Assembly (NCBI RefSeq): GCF_000971155.1
Contig: NZ_BBLX01000012.1
Span: forward strand, 1 to 64,000
Reading direction: 5' to 3'
DNA length: 64,000 nucleotides
Source: Demequina maris
GTDB lineage: Bacteria > Actinomycetota > Actinomycetes > Actinomycetales > Demequinaceae
In this document: positions 1 to 9,785 of the stretch, one piece after another
How positions within the stretch are numbered: the first letter of the stretch is position 1
Layout: every line of letters starts with the position of its first letter
Program-made: the position numbers and the translations under genes
The notes under the pieces: model-generated
What the model was told of the DNA's origin: nothing
The model's database searches: none
Seen by the model: only the letters and a program-made list of their open reading frames with translations

Positions 1-18
1 AGCGACGCCTCGGCCCGC

Positions 19-654
19 TCAGCCCTCGAGCAACGCCACCGCGAGGGAGCGCTCGACCCAGCCCGCGTACGCGTCGATCGACCATCCCTCGACCTCGACG
101 AGCTGGGCGTAGGTCTGCGGATGCCCGATGCTCCAGATGATCGCGGCGACGTCCTCGCGCGGCAGCTCCCGGGCGCCCGGGCGCTCGCGGAGCTGTTCGG
201 CGGCGCGCCCGTAGTTCGCGAGCCGCTGGGAGGCTCGACGCCGCTCCAGCTCGGCGATCGAATCGTCGTGCGCGGCGGCTTCGCGGATGAGCCGGATCAC
301 GGGCGCGACGCGCGGCTGGGACTCCGCAAACCACGTCGCGAGCACCGCGACCATCTCGCGAGCCGTGGAGGTCGCTCCTGCCCTCTCCGCCATGAACTCG
401 GGTACGCGCCGCGGCGCCCCCGGACCCGCGGCTACGGCGTCCAGCACGGCATCGAGGACCTCACGCTTGCTTCCGACCGCGTTGTAGACGGTCTGCACGG
501 CCACGTCCGCCGCTCGCGCGATGTCGCTGATCGACGTCCGGCCGTACCCCTTCTGAACCATGAGCCGATGTGCCGCCTCGACGATGCGCGAGCGCGTGGC
601 CTCGGCGTGCCGGCGATGGGCACGGGATCCGCGAGAGGTCTTGACGTCATCCAC
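19..654 (-). CDS. TetR family transcriptional regulator
   Basis: This is a 211-residue one-component repressor. The N-terminal helix-turn-helix lies near residues 25-60 (RSRIVEAAHRLM, then TSISDIARAADVAVQTVYNAV), followed by an all-helical ligand-binding domain of usual length. I chose the GTG at 654. Reading the minus strand, TATTCT sits six bases before it, a leaderless geometry seen repeatedly in this window. An in-frame ATG at 687 would put the coding start inside a palindrome, so it is less likely. The gene diverges from the flavin monooxygenase at 720, and two palindromes lie between them. It probably controls that enzyme and itself. The ligand is unknown. Confidence 0.9.
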   Translation of the reverse strand: MDDVKTSRGSRAHRRHAEATRSRIVEAAHRLMVQKGYGRTSISDIARAADVAVQTVYNAVGSKREVLDAVLDAVAAGPGAPRRVPEFMAERAGATSTAREMVAVLATWFAESQPRVAPVIRLIREAAAHDDSIAELERRRASQRLANYGRAAEQLRERPGARELPREDVAAIIWSIGHPQTYAQLVEVEGWSIDAYAGWVERSLAVALLEG

Positions 655-657
655 GGA

Positions 658-676
658 ACTAGAATAGCGTTCTAGT
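658..676. promoter_or_regulatory. TetR operator candidate 1
   Basis: This is a perfect inverted repeat with 7-bp arms ACTAGAA / TTCTAGT around a 5-bp centre. It lies directly upstream of the tetR GTG and overlaps the likely tetR -10 (TATTCT on the minus strand). TetR proteins commonly bind such palindromes between divergent genes. That this one binds the adjacent TetR is inference. Confidence 0.65.
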
Positions 677-678
677 GA

Positions 679-695
679 ATGGAACATGGTTCCAT
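679..695. promoter_or_regulatory. Operator candidate 2
   Basis: ATGGAAC-ATG-GTTCCAT is a perfect inverted repeat with 7-bp arms and a 3-bp centre. It lies two bases beyond operator candidate 1, on the monooxygenase side. Its sequence differs from the first palindrome, so it may bind a second regulator or be a second, divergent TetR site. Confidence 0.5.
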
Positions 696-719
696 CAAGC
701 GCGTGTCCGGAGGTGCGCG

Positions 720-1799
720 ATGGACGATCAGCACGATGTCGTGGTCATCGGAGGCGGCCAGGCGGGACTCGCCGCCGCGTACCACCTCAGCCGGGCGGGA
801 GTCGACCACGTCGTGCTCGACGCGGGCGCCTCCCCCGGCGACCAGTGGCGCAGACGCTGGGACTCGCTCCGCCTGTTCACGCCCGTCCAGCACTCGACCA
901 TGCCAGGCCTTCCCTGGGAGAAGCCGCGCGGGTACTTCCCGACGAAGGACGAGGTCGCGGACTACCTGGCACGCTACCGGGAGGTGCACGGGATCGCCGT
1001 GCGGCACGGCGCGAGGGTGACCCGGCTCTCGCGCGACGCGGGCGGTTTCGCGCTCGAGACGTCGACCGGGGCCCTGGCGGCGCGCTCGGTGGTGGTGGCG
1101 ACCGGCGCGACCTCGCTCCCGCACGTGCCGGACGTCGGCGCCGGACTCGACCCGAGCATCACCCAGTTGCACTCCGACAGCTACCGCTCCCCTGCTGACG
1201 TGCCCGGGCGGCGCGTCCTGGTCGTGGGTTTCGGGACGTCGGGCGCCGAGCTCGCGGTCGACCTCGCACGGGCCGGCCGCCAGGTGACCATCGCGGGTCG
1301 CCCCACACCCCACCCGCCCGACGCGCTGCTCGCCGTCGCGGGCGGTGCATGGTGGGTCATGATCACGAAGGTGCTGAATCGTCGCACACCCCTCGGCCGC
1401 AGGGTCGCGCCGCGGGCGCTGGCGCACGGCGCACCGCTGATCCGCATCTCCGCACGTGACGTCGCGGCCGCGGGCGTCCGCCGGGCGGGCAGGATCGACG
1501 GCGTCGACAGGGGCCTCCCCGTCGCCGATGGCGCGCCGCTCGACGTCGATGCCGTGCTGTGGTGCACCGGCTACCGCGGGAACCTGTCGTGGATCGACAT
1601 CCCCGCACTCGAGCGCGACGCACACGGATTCCCGGTGGCGCCCTTCGGCCTCGTGCCCGAGGCGCCGGGGCTCAGCTTCGTGGGGATGCCGTTCCAGACT
1701 CGGTTGGCCTCTCCGCTGCTAGGCGGCGTGGGCGAGGACGCGGCCAGCGTGGTGGCGGCGCTCGCTCCCGCGCGCGCTCTCGTGCCGGGGGCGGGCTGA
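720..1799 (+). CDS. FAD/NADPH flavin-containing monooxygenase (CzcO/Trk-like)
   Basis: This is a 359-residue flavoprotein with two Rossmann motifs. The N-terminal FAD site is VVIGGGQAGLAAAYHL. A central NADPH site is VLVVGFGTSGAELAVDLA near residue 163. Members of this group transfer one oxygen from O2 to a nucleophilic N, S or carbonyl centre, and many have unknown substrates. ATG 720 is chosen because GGAGGT ends six bases before it; an in-frame ATG at 675 lies in the operator region. It diverges from a TetR gene that probably represses it. The substrate cannot be read from sequence. Confidence 0.88.
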   Translation: MDDQHDVVVIGGGQAGLAAAYHLSRAGVDHVVLDAGASPGDQWRRRWDSLRLFTPVQHSTMPGLPWEKPRGYFPTKDEVADYLARYREVHGIAVRHGARVTRLSRDAGGFALETSTGALAARSVVVATGATSLPHVPDVGAGLDPSITQLHSDSYRSPADVPGRRVLVVGFGTSGAELAVDLARAGRQVTIAGRPTPHPPDALLAVAGGAWWVMITKVLNRRTPLGRRVAPRALAHGAPLIRISARDVAAAGVRRAGRIDGVDRGLPVADGAPLDVDAVLWCTGYRGNLSWIDIPALERDAHGFPVAPFGLVPEAPGLSFVGMPFQTRLASPLLGGVGEDAASVVAALAPARALVPGAG

Positions 1800-1843
1800 C
1801 GGATCCTCAGGCTGCTCGCCGGCAGCTCGAGACCGGCGGTCGC

Positions 1844-2773
1844 TCACCGCGCGCTGCGCGCCTCGAGCACGCCCCGCACCAGCGCCCGACACCACTCGGG
1901 TCGCTCGGTGATGTCGCGATAGGTCAGCCGCACGGTCTGGATGCCGACCCGCGCCAGGTTGGCGTCGCGCCGCAGATCGCGTTGCCTGCTCAGCGGGTCG
2001 GTGTGGAAGGCGGCGCCGTCGAGCTCGATCGCGGTCATCGTGGCGGGGTCGTACATGTCGAGGCGGTACGTCTCCCCCGCAGCGCGCACGAGGTGCTGGC
2101 GGAGCAGACGGGCGAACTCCTTGGTGTTGAAGACGTTCCGCAGGCCCTTCTCCTCGAGGTAGCTCTCGGCTCCACGTGCCGCGGAGTCGATACGCCGGGT
2201 GAGCTCCTTGCGTGCGAGACATCTCGGCACCCGCTCGAGCGCCGCCTGCAGCCCGCGCGGGGTAGTGAAGCCGGTGCTGAACGCCCGGTGGACCGCGGTC
2301 GCCCGACGGTCGCGCGGCAGCATCCCGTAGCCGAAGATCACCGCTAGGTCGGGGCCCACGACGGTCGCCCGTCCGAGCCGCACGGTGGGTGGCGTGTATG
2401 TGAGCCGGCGGAGCCGGATCCAGGACGGCGGGTAGGGCCGCTCCGCATGCGGGATGGCGATCTCGATCTGGGCGGGCGGATCGGTGACGAAGCCCCACAG
2501 GAACATCGCGGCGACTCCCGACAGCGCGGCGTTCGGTCCTGCCCACAGCAGAGCGGCATCGACCCTCGCGGTGAAGGAGTCGGCGTGCACGGCGCCGACG
2601 TAGACGTTCGGGAGGAGTCGCACCGCCTCGCCTCGTGCCACGGAGGTCCGCGCCTTGCGCTCGGAGGACAGCCCTACGAGCTCCTCGAAGGTGAAGGCCC
2701 GGGGATACCGCCGCAGCGTCTCGGCGAGGGAGCCGGTGGCGTCGGCGGTCGGGAGCGACCTGAGGTGAGTCAT
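1844..2773 (-). CDS. AbiEi-like N-terminal domain plus DUF559 (Vsr-fold) protein
   Basis: This is a 309-residue protein. Residues 20-110 resemble the AbiEi/transcriptional-regulator winged-helix region common in actinobacterial proteins of this architecture (FTFEELVGL, then RLLPNVYVG). The C-terminal 110 residues look like DUF559, a PD-(D/E)XK endonuclease-like fold related to Vsr. Supporting motifs are AIELDGAAFH, the acidic-basic run RDLRRDANLA, and VRLTYRDI. No AbiEii nucleotidyltransferase toxin sits beside it, so it is not a visible type IV toxin-antitoxin pair. It converges on the monooxygenase gene. Function is unknown; nuclease activity is inference from the fold. Confidence 0.75.
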   Translation of the reverse strand: MTHLRSLPTADATGSLAETLRRYPRAFTFEELVGLSSERKARTSVARGEAVRLLPNVYVGAVHADSFTARVDAALLWAGPNAALSGVAAMFLWGFVTDPPAQIEIAIPHAERPYPPSWIRLRRLTYTPPTVRLGRATVVGPDLAVIFGYGMLPRDRRATAVHRAFSTGFTTPRGLQAALERVPRCLARKELTRRIDSAARGAESYLEEKGLRNVFNTKEFARLLRQHLVRAAGETYRLDMYDPATMTAIELDGAAFHTDPLSRQRDLRRDANLARVGIQTVRLTYRDITERPEWCRALVRGVLEARSAR

Positions 2774-2881
2774 GGCTCCGTTGTAGGCGGGGCCGCGCGC
2801 GCGGCGGGCGCTTCACGGCGCGCTCGGGACGGCGGAGGGCACCACCGCGGGCTGGGGACATCGGTGCGCCTGGACGGGGCG

Positions 2882-2944
2882 AGCGTCGCTCAGTTCCCCG
2901 CAGGAGTCGGAAACCTCTGAAAAGCGTCGCTGAGTTCCCCGCAG
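2882..2944 (+). repeat. 41-bp-period doublet repeat, copy A
   Basis: Two near-identical units containing GTCGCTSAGTTCCCCGCAG occupy 2882-2903 and 2923-2944, exactly 41 bp apart. The spacer reads GAGTCGGAAACCTC. The same unit with the same 41-bp period recurs twice at 47650-47827. This copy lies in the 249-bp spacer between the DUF559 gene and the clpX 3' end. I see no gene in that spacer. Confidence 0.8.
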
Positions 2945-3022
2945 CGCGGCGGGGATGGTGCCGCAATGGAGGCGGGCGGCGCGAGGGTGGGGCGGGGTAC
3001 AGCAGAGGGGGCAGGCGGGAGG

Positions 3023-4279
<1,257 letters not shown>

Positions 4280-4442
4280 GTGGGGGCTCCTCTCACGAAC
4301 GCCGTCGTGCCACTCCAGGCTACCCACGCCCTCCGACATGCGGGAGACGGCGCGCCGAGCCCGTCAGGCCCGATCCTCGCTAGCAGGCACAACGATGGAA
4401 CGCTCCGGGGAATCGTGACCTTCCCGACACGCGCCCGAAACG

Positions 4443-4489
4443 CACGAGGGGCGCCGCCGCGGATCGCTCCGCGCGCGGCGCCCCTCGTG
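4443..4489 (-). terminator. Hairpin after clpP2
   Basis: A perfect 15-bp stem, CACGAGGGGCGCCGC with GCGGCGCCCCTCGTG, encloses a 17-nt GC-rich loop that can pair further. It starts 16 bases after the clpP2 stop on the minus strand, inside the 226-bp clpP2-clpX spacer. There is no T-tract, as is usual in very GC-rich actinobacteria. Confidence 0.75.
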
Positions 4490-4505
4490 GACGGCCGGCA
4501 GATCC

Positions 4506-5201
4506 CTACGAATGGATGATCTGCGTGCCCTTGCGGGACTCGAGGACCTGGTCCACGAGGCCGTACTCCTTGGCCTGCTCGGCCGAGAGGAACGTGTCGC
4601 GCTCGATGTCCTCGCGCACCTTCTCCGCGGTCTGACCCGAGTGGAAGGCGAGCGTGTTCTCGAGCCACTCGCGCATGCGGAGCATCTCCTCCGCGTAGAT
4701 CTCGATGTCCGAGGCCTGCGCACGCGCGCCGCCCTCGATGCGCGGCTGGTGGATCATGACGCGGGCGTTGGGCAGCGCCAGGCGCTTGCCCGGGGTGCCC
4801 GCGGCGAGCAGCACCGCCGCGGCCGAGGCCGCCTGGCCCAGGCACACCGTCTGGATCTCCGGCTTGATGTACTGCATCGTGTCGTAGATCGCGGTGAGCG
4901 CGGTCTGCGAGCCGCCGGGCGAGTTGATGTACAGGGTGATGAGGCGGTCCGGGTCCTGCGACTCGAGGACGAGGAGCTGCGCCATCACGTCGTCCGCCGA
5001 GGCGTCGTCGATCTGCACGCCGAGGAAGATGATGCGGTCCTCGAACAGCTTCGCGTACGGGTCCTGGCGCTTGAAGCCGTAGGCCGTGCGCTCCTCGAAC
5101 TGGGGAAGGATGTAGCGCGACGTGGGGGCGTCGTAGGCCCCGCCGCCGAACTCGCCGGCCGTGCGACCGGCCGCCTGGAACGCTCGCTGGATCTCGCTCA
5201 C
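4506..5201 (-). CDS. clpP2: ATP-dependent Clp protease proteolytic subunit ClpP2
   Basis: This is a 231-residue serine peptidase subunit of the mixed ClpP1P2 tetradecamer. The nucleophile is Ser126 in GQAASAAAV and the base is His151 in MIHQPR. A catalytic Asp follows in the [11 protein letters not shown] segment. The GTG start at 5201 is set by the GTGA overlap with the clpP1 stop, a sign of translational coupling. The N-terminal extension before the [17 protein letters not shown] region is longer than in ClpP1, as usual for actinobacterial ClpP2. It works with ClpX downstream. Confidence 0.96.
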   Translation of the reverse strand: MSEIQRAFQAAGRTAGEFGGGAYDAPTSRYILPQFEERTAYGFKRQDPYAKLFEDRIIFLGVQIDDASADDVMAQLLVLESQDPDRLITLYINSPGGSQTALTAIYDTMQYIKPEIQTVCLGQAASAAAVLLAAGTPGKRLALPNARVMIHQPRIEGGARAQASDIEIYAEEMLRMREWLENTLAFHSGQTAEKVREDIERDTFLSAEQAKEYGLVDQVLESRKGTQIIHS

Positions 5202-5812
5202 GCCTTGCCTCCCTGGGACTTGTCGCCGGCCTCGGCCGCGTGCTTGATGACCTTGTCGACGAAGCCGTACTCGAGGGCCTCGTCCGCCGTGAACCAGCGG
5301 TCGCGGTCGGCGTCCTTGGTGATCTGCTCGATCGTCTTGCCGGTCTGCGCGGCGGTGAGGTCGGCGAGCACCTTCTTCATGTGCATGATGAGCTCCGCGT
5401 TGATGCGGATGTCCGTCGCGGTGCCGTAGATGCCGCCCGAGGGCTGGTGCATCATCACGCGGGCGTGGGGCGTCGCGAAGCGCTTGCCCGGCGCGCCGGA
5501 CGAGAGCAGGAACTGGCCCATCGAGGCCGCCATGCCCATCGCGACGGTGGCGACGTCGGGCTTGATGTACTGCATCGTGTCGTAGATCGCCATGCCCGCG
5601 GTGATCGAGCCGCCGGGGCTGTTGATGTACAGGTAGATGTCCTGGTCCGGGTCCTCGGCCGCGAGCAGCATCATCTGGGCGCAGATGGCGTTCGCGTTGT
5701 CGTCGCGCACCTCGTCGCCCAGCCAGATGATGCGCTCGCGCAGCAGCCGGTTGAAGATCGAGTCGTTGAGCCCCATGCTGGGCCCCTCGCCTCGGGCCGT
5801 GATCTCGTTCAC
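5198..5812 (-). CDS. clpP1: ATP-dependent Clp protease proteolytic subunit ClpP1
   Basis: This is a 204-residue ClpP with catalytic triad Ser97 (GMAASMGQF), His122 (MMHQPSGG) and Asp171 (DADRDRWF). The GTG at 5812 has GGAGGAG about six bases upstream; ATG of MGLNDS, twelve codons later, is an alternative. The stop overlaps the clpP2 start by four bases. In most actinobacteria tig directly precedes clpP1. Here three divergently oriented DUF4190 genes intervene, so clpP1P2 must be transcribed from the 5813-5953 spacer. Confidence 0.96.
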   Translation of the reverse strand: MNEITARGEGPSMGLNDSIFNRLLRERIIWLGDEVRDDNANAICAQMMLLAAEDPDQDIYLYINSPGGSITAGMAIYDTMQYIKPDVATVAMGMAASMGQFLLSSGAPGKRFATPHARVMMHQPSGGIYGTATDIRINAELIMHMKKVLADLTAAQTGKTIEQITKDADRDRWFTADEALEYGFVDKVIKHAAEAGDKSQGGKA

Positions 5813-5953
5813 GTGTCTCCTCCTGTCGAGCGTCCTGGTCGACAGTAACGCGCACGACCGACGTCACGATGCCGTTACCCCCCTGGTTTCGCTACGGGGT
5901 GAACCGCTACGGTCGACGCGGGCGCGAGGGACGCCCGCGATGAGGGGACACGC

Positions 5954-6460
5954 ATGCCGACGCACGACGACCCGTTCCTGCAGGCCCAGAGCGAGGGGAC
6001 GATGCGCCCGGTCCAGCCGAGCGCGCCGGGTCCGGACAGCTGGGAGCCCGAGCCCGTCTCCGAGATGACCGTGGCGCCGCCCGCGCCGGTCTCCACGGGG
6101 AGCATCCCCGTGCTCGACGACGCGACCTCGCCGACCCCGCCCCCGGCCTACGCGCCCACCGGCTACGCCGCGCCCGCGGCGCAGCAGCCGTACTACGGCG
6201 GGTACGCGGCGCGACCCACGAAGACCTGGATGAACGTCACGTCCCTGGTCTGCGCGCTGCTCGTGCCGGTGGTCGGCTCGCTGCTCGCGATCATCTTCGG
6301 CCACCTCGGCGTCGCGGCGTCCAAGCGCGGCGACGCGGACTACAAGGGCATCGGCATCGCCGGCCTCGTCATCGGCTACCTGGGCCTGCTCGCCGGCATC
6401 GCGTACTTCGTCATCGCGATCGCGCTCGTCGCGTCGAGCTCGACGGTCACGGTCCAGTAG
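5954..6460 (+). CDS. DUF4190 membrane protein, copy 1
   Basis: This is a 168-residue protein. A Pro/Ala-rich, low-complexity cytoplasmic half comes first (to about residue 90). Two hydrophobic helices follow around a conserved IIFGHLGVAASKRGDADYKGIGIAGL loop region; this helix-GHLG-helix layout is typical of DUF4190. No function is established for the family. RBS GAGGGG precedes the ATG. It is the first of three paralogues on the plus strand and diverges from clpP1P2. Confidence 0.82.
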   Translation: MPTHDDPFLQAQSEGTMRPVQPSAPGPDSWEPEPVSEMTVAPPAPVSTGSIPVLDDATSPTPPPAYAPTGYAAPAAQQPYYGGYAARPTKTWMNVTSLVCALLVPVVGSLLAIIFGHLGVAASKRGDADYKGIGIAGLVIGYLGLLAGIAYFVIAIALVASSSTVTVQ

Positions 6461-6572
6461 CGCCACCCCGAGGCGGGATCAGGGCCGGATCCGGCGCGCG
6501 GACGATGCGCGGGCACGGCCCCGCTCGCTAGCGTCGAGGAGGAGCCGCCACCGGGGCGGCGAGGAGGACGCC

Positions 6573-7013
6573 ATGACCAACGCACCGCAGGACCCGTACG
6601 GTCCCACCCCCGACCAGGGCGGCGTCCAGCCGCAGCAGCCGATGTACGCGCAGCAGCCCCCGGCCTACGCGCAGCAGCCCGCGCCGCAGGCCCAGCCGCC
6701 CGACGGCGGCTACGCCCCCGCATCGTCCCGCGAGAAGAACTGGATGGGCACCACGTCGCTCATCCTGTCGCTCGTGGGCCTGTTCACGTGGTTCACCGCG
6801 ATCGCGGGCATCGTCTTCGGCCACCTCAGCCTGAGCGCGGCCAAGCGCGGCGAGGCGGACAACCGCGGCACCGGCCTCGCGGGCCTCATCATCGGGTACG
6901 TCATCACGATCCTCGGCATCGTCGCGATGATCGTGCTCTTCGTCGCGATCGGATGGATCGCGAGCGAGTGCGGCGGGGACAACCCCGCCGACTGGTGCAC
7001 CGAGACGGCGTAG
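6573..7013 (+). CDS. DUF4190 membrane protein, copy 2
   Basis: This 146-residue paralogue of the genes on either side has a Gln/Pro-rich head (repeated YAQQP) to about residue 45. Two hydrophobic helices follow around IVFGHLSLSAAKRGEADNRG. Two cysteines sit in the C-terminal tail (SECGGD, WCTETA), absent from copy 1 but echoed in copy 3. GAGGAGGA precedes the ATG. A TAGCGT -10-like hexamer lies about 45 bases upstream, so the gene may have its own promoter. Confidence 0.82.
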   Translation: MTNAPQDPYGPTPDQGGVQPQQPMYAQQPPAYAQQPAPQAQPPDGGYAPASSREKNWMGTTSLILSLVGLFTWFTAIAGIVFGHLSLSAAKRGEADNRGTGLAGLIIGYVITILGIVAMIVLFVAIGWIASECGGDNPADWCTETA

Positions 7014-7091
7014 CGCCGCCTCCCCGCGCCTCCGCGGCCCGCCGCCGCTAGCCTGAGGGAAGGTCCCGTAGTCGCGCCCTAAGGAGGGACG

Positions 7092-7676
7092 ATGTCCACG
7101 CCAGACGAGAACGAGAAGCCGCCGGAGCCCACCCCGGCGGAGCCCACCGCCTACGAGCCCGCGCCGTCGACCGAGCCGACGCCCGCCGCGCCCGAGCCGG
7201 CGGCCGCGCCCGAGCCGACGGCTCAGCCGAGCGCACCCGCGCAGCCCGCCGCCGCATCGGTCCCCCCGGCCGCACCGCCGTACCAGCAGCCCGCGCCCCC
7301 GTATCAGCAGCCGCAGCCCGGCTACGCCCAGCCGGGACCCGCGCAGCCCGGGTACGCGCAGCAGCCGCAGCGCCCGCCGGGTCAGTCCGGCGCCAAGACG
7401 TGGATGAACATCACGTCCTTCGTCACGAGCATCCTGGGCCTGGGCCTGGTCGGCGTGATCTTCGGCCACCTGGGCGTGTCCGCGTCGAACAAGGGCGAGG
7501 CCGACCTCAAGGGCCTCGGCATCGCGGGCCTCATCCTGGGCTACGTGCAGATCGTGATCGGGATCATCGTGCTCATCGCGGTGATCGTCGGGATCGCGAG
7601 CTGCGCCTCCGACCCCGAGTGCGTCGACTGGTGGACAAGCATCCAGAACGAGCTCGACAACGCGATGGCCGCCTGA
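7092..7676 (+). CDS. DUF4190 membrane protein, copy 3
   Basis: This 194-residue protein is the longest of the trio because of a Pro/Glu/Ala-rich head of about 100 residues. The same two-helix DUF4190 module follows (VIFGHLGVSASNKGEADLKGLG), then a short tail with two Cys (ASCASDPECVDW). GGAGGG lies close before the ATG and TAGCCT is a candidate -10 about 45 bases upstream. A bidirectional hairpin separates it from the convergent tig gene. Confidence 0.82.
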   Translation: MSTPDENEKPPEPTPAEPTAYEPAPSTEPTPAAPEPAAAPEPTAQPSAPAQPAAASVPPAAPPYQQPAPPYQQPQPGYAQPGPAQPGYAQQPQRPPGQSGAKTWMNITSFVTSILGLGLVGVIFGHLGVSASNKGEADLKGLGIAGLILGYVQIVIGIIVLIAVIVGIASCASDPECVDWWTSIQNELDNAMAA

Positions 7677-7709
7677 GCGGCCAACCCGGCAAATCCCCGG
7701 CAGACGGCA

Positions 7710-7745
7710 CGAGGCCCCGGCCACCTTGCGGTGACCGGGGCCTCG
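7710..7745. terminator. Bidirectional terminator hairpin
   Basis: CGAGGCCCCGG and CCGGGGCCTCG form an 11-bp stem, extended by inner CCACC/GGTGA pairing. It sits between the convergent DUF4190 copy 3 and tig stops, so it can serve both. Confidence 0.85.
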
Positions 7746-7771
7746 TCGCGTCTGCGAGCGGGTCGCGAGGA

Positions 7772-9097
7772 TTACTCGGCGGCGGCGTCGGCGGCCGCGG
7801 CCTCCTCGGCCTTCTCGTCCTCGATCGAGCCGATGACCTCGGAGAGGTCCACCGCGGCGCCCGCGGTGTCGACCACGGTGGCGCGGCGCAGAGCGAAGGC
7901 GGTGGCCTTCGAGCGGGCGACCTCGGCGACCATGGCGGGGATCTGGCCGGCCTGCTCCACCTGCTGGATGAAGGTGCCCGGGTCCATGCCGTACTGGCGC
8001 GACGAGTTGATCAGGTAGTCGAGGAGCTCGGGCTGCTCGACGTCGATGTCCAGGTCGTCCGCGAGCTGGTCGAGGAGGATCTGGGTGCGGAGGGCCTTGG
8101 TGGCCTCCTCGGTGACCTCGGCGCGGTGCTCGTCGTCCTCGAGGCGGTTCTCGTTCTCGAGGTGGTTGTGCACCTCGTTCTCGATGACCTTCTTGGGGAG
8201 CTCGAACTCGGTGGCCTCGGTCAGCTTCTCGAGGAGCTTCTCGCGGGCCTCCATGGCCTGGTTGTTGGTCTTGATGCGCGCGGCCTGCGACTTGAGGTCG
8301 TCGCGGAGCTCGTCGATGGTGTCGAACTCGGAGGCGAGCTGCGCGAAGTCGTCGTCCGCCTCGGGGAGCTCGCGGGTCTTGACGGCGGTCACCTTGACGG
8401 TGATCTGCGCGGTCTCACCGGCGTGGTCGCCGGCCGCGAGCGGGCCCTCGAAGGTGGTCTCCTCGTCGGCCGAGAGGCCGGTGATGGCCTCGTCGATGCC
8501 CTCGAGCATGTTGCCGGCGCCCACCTGGTAGGAGGTGCCCTGCACGGTGTCGATGGTCTCGTCGCCGATGACGGCGGTGAGGTCGATGGTGACGAAGTCG
8601 CCCTCGGCGGCGGGACGGTCGACGCCCACCAGGGTGCCGAAGCGCTCGCGGAGCGCGTCGAGGCGCTCGGCGACGTCCTCGTCGGAGACGGCGATCGGCT
8701 CGACCTCGATGGTGAGGTCGGCGGCGGCGGGGAGGGTCACCTCGGGGCGCACCTCGACGACCGCGGTGAACTCCAGGCCCTCGTCACCCTCGACGATGCC
8801 GGGAACCTTGGTGACCTCGACCTCGGGCTGGCCGAAGGGGCGGATGCCGGTCTCGCGGACGGCCTCCGAGTACCAGCCGGGCAGGCCGTCGTTGACGGCG
8901 TGCTCGATGATCGCGCCCTTGCCCACGCGCTGCTCGAGGACCTTCGCGGGGACCTTGCCCTTGCGGAAGCCGGGGATCTGGACCTGCTTGCCCACGTGCT
9001 CGTAGGCGTGCTTCATGCTGTCGGCGAGGTCCGCCTCGGTGAGGTTGACCGTGAGCTTGACGGTCGTGGCGTCGATCTTCTCGAGGGCGCTGGTCAC
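7772..9097 (-). CDS. tig: Trigger factor (ribosome-associated chaperone, PPIase)
   Basis: This is a 441-residue trigger factor that shields nascent chains at the ribosome exit tunnel and has prolyl isomerase activity. The ribosome-docking signature GFRKGKVP starts at residue 43. The FKBP-type domain follows near residues 155-240 (EGDFVTIDL, YQVGAGNMLEGIDEAI). The C-terminal helical arms end in a Glu/Ala-rich tail. GTG 9097 is chosen because CAGGAG lies six bases upstream and gives the canonical start VTSALEKID. An open frame extends upstream without homology. Its usual neighbours clpP1P2 lie beyond the DUF4190 trio. Confidence 0.96.
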   Translation of the reverse strand: MTSALEKIDATTVKLTVNLTEADLADSMKHAYEHVGKQVQIPGFRKGKVPAKVLEQRVGKGAIIEHAVNDGLPGWYSEAVRETGIRPFGQPEVEVTKVPGIVEGDEGLEFTAVVEVRPEVTLPAAADLTIEVEPIAVSDEDVAERLDALRERFGTLVGVDRPAAEGDFVTIDLTAVIGDETIDTVQGTSYQVGAGNMLEGIDEAITGLSADEETTFEGPLAAGDHAGETAQITVKVTAVKTRELPEADDDFAQLASEFDTIDELRDDLKSQAARIKTNNQAMEAREKLLEKLTEATEFELPKKVIENEVHNHLENENRLEDDEHRAEVTEEATKALRTQILLDQLADDLDIDVEQPELLDYLINSSRQYGMDPGTFIQQVEQAGQIPAMVAEVARSKATAFALRRATVVDTAGAAVDLSEVIGSIEDEKAEEAAAADAAAE

Positions 9098-9303
9098 TAC
9101 GTACTCCTGGCGTCGGTTGTGTGGGGCCCGCGGAGGCTCCGGTGGCTCCCGCTGTTCGGGCAACCCTGCAATCGTACGCGCCGCACGGGCAACGGCCAAT
9201 TCGACGGACATACCTCGCGATGCGGAAGACATTCGGGACGATGCGGAACGGCGGCCCCCGCTCCTCTTGACGACCGCGCCGGGTGGGCGTACCCATAGGC
9301 GCC

Positions 9304-9771
9304 ATGGACGATGATCGTCAGGCCGCGCTCTCGGAGCTGGTCACCGCCGTGCACCGGATGATCCGGGTGACGGTGGCGGCGCACGGGGACCGCACCGCAT
9401 CGTCCACGCGCCAGCTCCTCGCGACGCTGCACTCCGAGGGCGCGATGTCGATGCGCGACCTCTCTGCGGCCCTGCGCATCGCGGCCCCCGCCCTCGCCCA
9501 CAGCGTCGCGATGCTCGAGGACCGCGGCCTGGTGGCGCGGCATCTCGACGCCGGCGGCAGCCGCTCCGACATGGTCGCGCTGACGGACGCGGGCAGCGAC
9601 GAGGCGGAGGCGTGGCACGCGCAGCTGTCCGCGATGATCCTGCCGGGGCTCGCGCACCTCACCGACGAGGACTGGGCGGTGATCGCCGGGGCGGCCGCGC
9701 GCATCGCGTCGTTCGACGGGGACGCGCTCGACCCCGAGCCGCCCGCGCCCCAAGGGCCGCGTCCCGTCTGA
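9304..9771 (+). CDS. MarR family transcriptional regulator
   Basis: This is a 155-residue winged-helix protein. The recognition region is near residues 50-85 (MSMRDLSAALRIAAPALAHSVAMLEDRGLV), followed by the wing (DAGGSRSDMVALTDAG) and C-terminal dimerisation helices. The ATG at 9304 has no Shine-Dalgarno and may be leaderless; GTG 9283 would add seven residues. It diverges from tig. The regulon and ligand cannot be inferred. Confidence 0.85.
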   Translation: MDDDRQAALSELVTAVHRMIRVTVAAHGDRTASSTRQLLATLHSEGAMSMRDLSAALRIAAPALAHSVAMLEDRGLVARHLDAGGSRSDMVALTDAGSDEAEAWHAQLSAMILPGLAHLTDEDWAVIAGAAARIASFDGDALDPEPPAPQGPRPV

Positions 9772-9785
9772 GCCGGGGATCCCGC

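Noticed and set aside
1844..2773. A type IV AbiE toxin-antitoxin system
   Set aside because: No AbiEii nucleotidyltransferase partner is adjacent, and the C-terminal domain is DUF559-like.
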